DNA of 64,000 bases from Branchipolynoe longqiensis (lineage: Eukaryota > Annelida > Polychaeta > Phyllodocida > Polynoidae). The notes beneath the pieces are model-generated. The model did not search any database and was not told the origin of the DNA. It saw only the letters and a list, made by a program, of their open reading frames with translations. Positions 60,735 to 64,000 of this stretch are shown piece by piece. Position numbers and translations under genes: made by a program. Where the stretch lies: contig CM059186.1 of the NCBI GenBank assembly GCA_030323885.1, positions 172,159,230 through 172,223,229 of the forward strand. Reading direction: 5' to 3'. Every line of letters starts with the position of its first letter. Within the stretch, counting starts at the first letter, position 1.

Positions 60735-60785
60735 TATAGATCGGCGACGTCTGGGTCTTTTCAGACTCATCCACATTTGCAAAAT
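60735..60785 (-). other. Degenerate hammerhead-like core
   Basis: On the minus strand, GGATGAGTCTGAAAAGAC is followed by CCAGACGTCGCCGATC. The GATGA core and stem II hairpin (GTCTGAAAAGAC) resemble hammerhead ribozymes found in Penelope-like elements, but the CT before GATGA and the GAAA core are altered. Confidence 0.3.
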
Positions 60786-61139
60786 GTATAAATCTTCAAT
60801 AAAAATAATTTTACAAAATAAGCAGGTTGGAGAACGGCTACTGCTGCAATGTTTTGAACCCGTTTGAGAGTTGTGCTGCATGTCCTGTCCTCCTGTACAC
60901 TTGGTACACCACAACACCGTCCACACCGAAGTGTCGCCCGTCCTGATATGACCTTAGATGTTGCCAGGTCGTAACACTCCAGCAACCAACCGAAGTGTCG
61001 TTAAACCTGGGTGTGATTGTGGTGGTTTCCATAGAGGTGGGAAAGTAGGTCGGTATTTTGTAATACCTTTCTTTAAAATGGTTATGCATTCTATCTGGAA
61101 GTGAATGAAGCATTCACACATCTTGATGAATATAATCAC

Positions 61140-61800
61140 GTGACTGCATTTTTCTGTTTGACAGTCTGTTTCCTTTAAATGTTAATTTGTAGGTTTAGAA
61201 ATATAAATTTAAGTGTTATTTCCTTTAAATGTTAATTGTGAGTCTCTTGGGGTATTTGTTTTTATAGTTTTTGTCCTATTTGACTATGCTTCCCATTAAA
61301 TGTTACTTATTGAAAAAGAATGTCTTCCTGTTTGACGATCCTTTCCTTTAAATGTTAATTTGTGGGTTTAAAAGAAAAGTAGATTTGTTTTTGATTGACT
61401 GTCCGTTCATTTACATATAACGTATCGGGGTGGGGGTGTAGTTTCTTTCCCATGTGAATGTTAATGTGGTGTTCTTTAGGCAGTTGGTTGGCTGGTGTGT
61501 TTTTTTGTGTGGGATTTTCTTTTTTTGTTAATCCCATGAAGTAGTCCAGTCCAGACCGTAAGGTACTCCAGTTTCCATTGTCGGTGTTGTGTAAGGGTTG
61601 AGAATGGCAGGCGTGACTTTGATGTAACTGTGAGCGCGTTGTCGATAAAGCGGTCTCTTCATTTTGTATTCTCTTCATTAGGCCAAATTTAAAGAAAATT
61701 AAATTGGTGATCTATCCCGCCCGTGCCTAAAAAAAATGGATCGCCCTGAAATATATATATATATATTTTTTTTTGTTCACTTAAAAATGTATCGAGCTAG
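61140..61800. repeat. TCCTTTAAATGTTAAT repeats; no gene recognised
   Basis: CCTTTAAATGTTAATT(T/G)TG recurs at 61170, 61221 and 61341, with a weaker copy at 61290. The minus ORF 61355-61678 has no known domain. Confidence 0.55.
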
Positions 61801-61804
61801 CAGC

Positions 61805-61925
61805 AATTCAATTTTTGTATTAAGTCAGTGGTTTGAGTCGGCCAGAGTTCGAACCCAGGAGTTCAAATCCCACGACCTACCAGAACGGGAGTCGGGCGCT
61901 CAACTCATTCGGCCATCGTGTCTAG
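61805..61925 (-). mobile_element. SINE-1 5' fragment
   Basis: Reversed head (GATGGCCGAATGAGTTGAG), B-box GGTTCGAACTC region and CCGACTCAAACCACTGAC. Confidence 0.75.
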
Positions 61926-62237
61926 TTACCTATTACGTCTACTTCAAATATAAAATGTAAAAATAAAAAGGGCCCGATCCTGATTTTTATTTCAAAAGGA
62001 CTGATCATCAATTTCTCATTTTATTTGACCTTACCTAACTGGGTCATATAGGTCATATACATATAATATAGGTCATATACATATAATACATTACCGTCTA
62101 GTTGTAGATGAAGCTAGAACCGCTTTGTGTATTGTCCTCATATACACACTTTTATATTAACATTTACAACGGTTGTGGGAATGCTGAGGTAGTGAGGAGA
62201 GTTAGGTGTGTATGCTATCAATTAAGGTTATATTTAA

Positions 62238-62817
62238 AGCTGCATAGTCCGATGAAAGCAAGACATTTTCAAAGCTTGCCTAGATTTGATCACTTATTAA
62301 ACATGTGTTGCTGCATCGAAGAGAATATTGCGTAGGATGAAATACTTGGGTTGTTGAACCAGGGCCACGTTCAGGGTACGACTCGCAGACGGTTTCTGGC
62401 CTATTTGCGTTCAGGGTACGCCTCGGAGACGTCTCGCTTTTCAGATAGGAGGCAACAAAAAAAACGTCTCCAAAATGGCTGCTGTATTCAGTGATTTCAC
62501 CAATCAGAGCGCTTCTTTTCCATTTTTGAGATGACCGACTGCTTTTGCCGTTTAGACTAGCGTGATGTCAGGAATTTTTCCAAGACGACTCGGAGGCGTA
62601 CCCTGAACGCAGCCCTGTTGTTGCTGAAGCTAGTTTGTACATGCACGCCAAAATTCATTTTGCATGTTTTCACTTCAGACATCGTCTAAGTTGGCTAATT
62701 GCAATAAAAGTTACTTCAAACTAAAGTGAGGCAGATTACAATGATCAACCTAATATATTTATTTAAATAAATATGGCAGAAACTGAAAACCATCGGACTA
62801 TGCAACGTTAATTGAAT
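62238..62817. mobile_element. TTAA-type MITE split by a second MITE
   Basis: AGCTGCATAGTCCGATG at the left and CATCGGACTATGCAACG at the right, with TTAA outside both (62234-62237 and 62818-62821). Interrupted at 62360-62617. Confidence 0.82.
62360..62617. mobile_element. MITE with CAGGGCYRCGTTCAGGGTACG ends
   Basis: 258 bp nested element. Left CAGGGCCACGTTCAGGGTAC and right GTACCCTGAACGCAGCCCTG are inverted. TTGTTG lies near both borders, a partial target duplication. The family could be hAT or P-like. Confidence 0.82.
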
Positions 62818-62821
62818 TAAA

Positions 62822-64000
62822 TTTGACCCGAGTGTCTTCCATAATGATGTTGAAGTTTTCCCTAGGGGGTATTTTGTATGAATTATAATGTCTTGAACAT
62901 TCCATTATCAGGTCCCGAAAAGAGAATTATTGCTGACAAGTTCCTCGATACATTCCATGCAATTTTATATTGACAATTTATATACTGGCACTTTTCAATT
63001 GTAATGTTGGATCTGATCGGGTTACCCGTCCACAATTAGCTGAATCTCCCGTCAAGGCTACGTAGCTACATATTTATAAAATACCAATGTTCTTAATGAC
63101 TACACTAGCATCTGGAATGCACTTAGCTACCAAATATTTGCATGTAGTGGAGTTCCTATTATATGATTTGGATTTCACCTATGTTTTGTATACTTATACA
63201 ATTTAAAGTGCATTGTGGTACTTTGCTAGAAAATTTCAGTATGTTCCAAGTAGGCTTTTTTCACTGCCCCTAAATATTTATAATGGCTTTGTTAGTGTGC
63301 ATGCTATTGCCTTTAGCAACATGTTTCTTAAATGGTTATTTTGAAACTCATTTTAAATGCTCATTAATGTGTAAAGATTTCTCACCCAGTCGACAAGGTG
63401 GTGTTAACTCATTAATTGTGTACTGTTAGATTTGAACACGTTCCTTTATAATAATCACTTAACTAACGAGGGGATCGAAGTATTTCCTAATACTAAGAAC
63501 ATAGGGGTTAAATAAAGCATGTAATGAGTACATGTGTTATTAATAATAGTGATGTCCCGATATTTGTAAACTATTTTTGTAACTGGCATTCCTTATTATT
63601 TAAATAAATTGCATAAATAAATGCAGTGAGTTTGTTACATTTAATAATTTGTCTCTTGGTACTGTTAGTTTCTCAAATTAATGTATGTTCTTCAGTAGGT
63701 AATGGGGTTGACAGTTTTGGGAATGAGAGTATTGCTGGTTCCTCCATGATTGAAGATAAGACCCATTATGCCGGGTCACAGCTACATCCTACATGGCAGA
63801 AATTGGGGTTCGTGTCCTTCCCTCATAGGCCCAACACTTTAAATTGAATTTGCACCTATAGCCACATATCCCCTGATAACCTAAAGTGGTAGTTTTTGGA
63901 TTGCGTTTGTTTCAAATGTAGATTGCAGTACAACATTTTCCAGCGAATATGTTTCTATGTGTGTTCCCCTTACCCTCATGTGTCAACTACTGCGGGTCGC
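62822..64000. other. No gene or repeat recognised
   Basis: AT-rich. A 73-codon ORF at 63626-63847 starts with a hydrophobic, signal-peptide-like stretch but has no family match visible and no coding-type base composition. Confidence 0.4.

Noticed and set aside
61355..61678. 107-codon minus ORF
   Set aside because: No recognisable domain; lies beside degenerate direct repeats and a possible Penelope-type relic, with no further support.
63626..63847. 73-codon ORF with a signal-peptide-like start
   Set aside because: Short, AT-rich, no family resemblance and no supporting splice or UTR context.

Overview
The window is nuclear DNA of an animal. It carries genes with GT-AG introns, a very high load of mobile elements, tRNA-derived SINEs, many short inverted-repeat DNA transposons (MITEs) and several non-LTR retrotransposons. 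Two conserved host genes were rebuilt exon by exon from conserved protein blocks and splice sites. ORC5 (origin recognition complex subunit 5) runs on the minus strand from 31137 down to 6188 in 13 coding exons. An LHFPL-family tetraspan gene runs on the plus strand from 42942 to 59605 in 3 coding exons. They diverge from a shared intergenic region of about 11.8 kb. From memory, human ORC5 and LHFPL3 are also neighbours in this orientation on chromosome 7, so this looks like ancient microsynteny. A slowly evolving deuterostome such as an amphioxus would fit, but the species cannot be fixed from the sequence alone.

Layout. 1-6.1 kb: tandem repeats, MITEs and SINE pieces. 6.2-31.1 kb: ORC5, with introns full of MITEs, SINEs, LINE fragments and an 8.2 kb tyrosine-recombinase retrotransposon in intron 2. 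31.2-42.4 kb: intergenic repeats, an exactly 500-base N gap, a roughly 1 kb tandem macrorepeat with GT-rich minisatellites, and an array carrying five identical RFX X-box-like palindromes. 42.9-59.6 kb: the LHFPL gene; its 14.5 kb first intron holds a minisatellite, two dead LINEs and many SINEs. 59.6-64 kb: 3' UTR, repeats and MITEs.

The most unusual feature is ORC5 coding exon 4, the short exon that carries the Walker B region of the ATPase. It is amplified into nine head-to-tail 69-bp units. Each unit keeps its own 3' splice acceptor, all units stay in frame, and no stop codon interrupts them. The gene could therefore encode proteins with one to nine copies of this segment, depending on which acceptor is used. 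The duplication is explained by near-identity between the end of the preceding intron and the end of the exon.

The retrotransposon (21743-29984) is a Ngaro/DIRS-type element with split direct repeats in the order A1-B1-A2-B2. It has a Gag-like ORF, a reverse transcriptase-RNase H ORF and a tyrosine recombinase ORF. A 5'-truncated RNase H-bearing LINE has landed inside the gag zinc-finger region with a 7-bp target duplication. The element itself sits inside an older TTAA-flanked MITE, giving three nested layers. Its 5' leader holds four tandem units: three contain an intron-like GT...AG segment and one lacks it precisely, as if a spliced RNA had been copied back.
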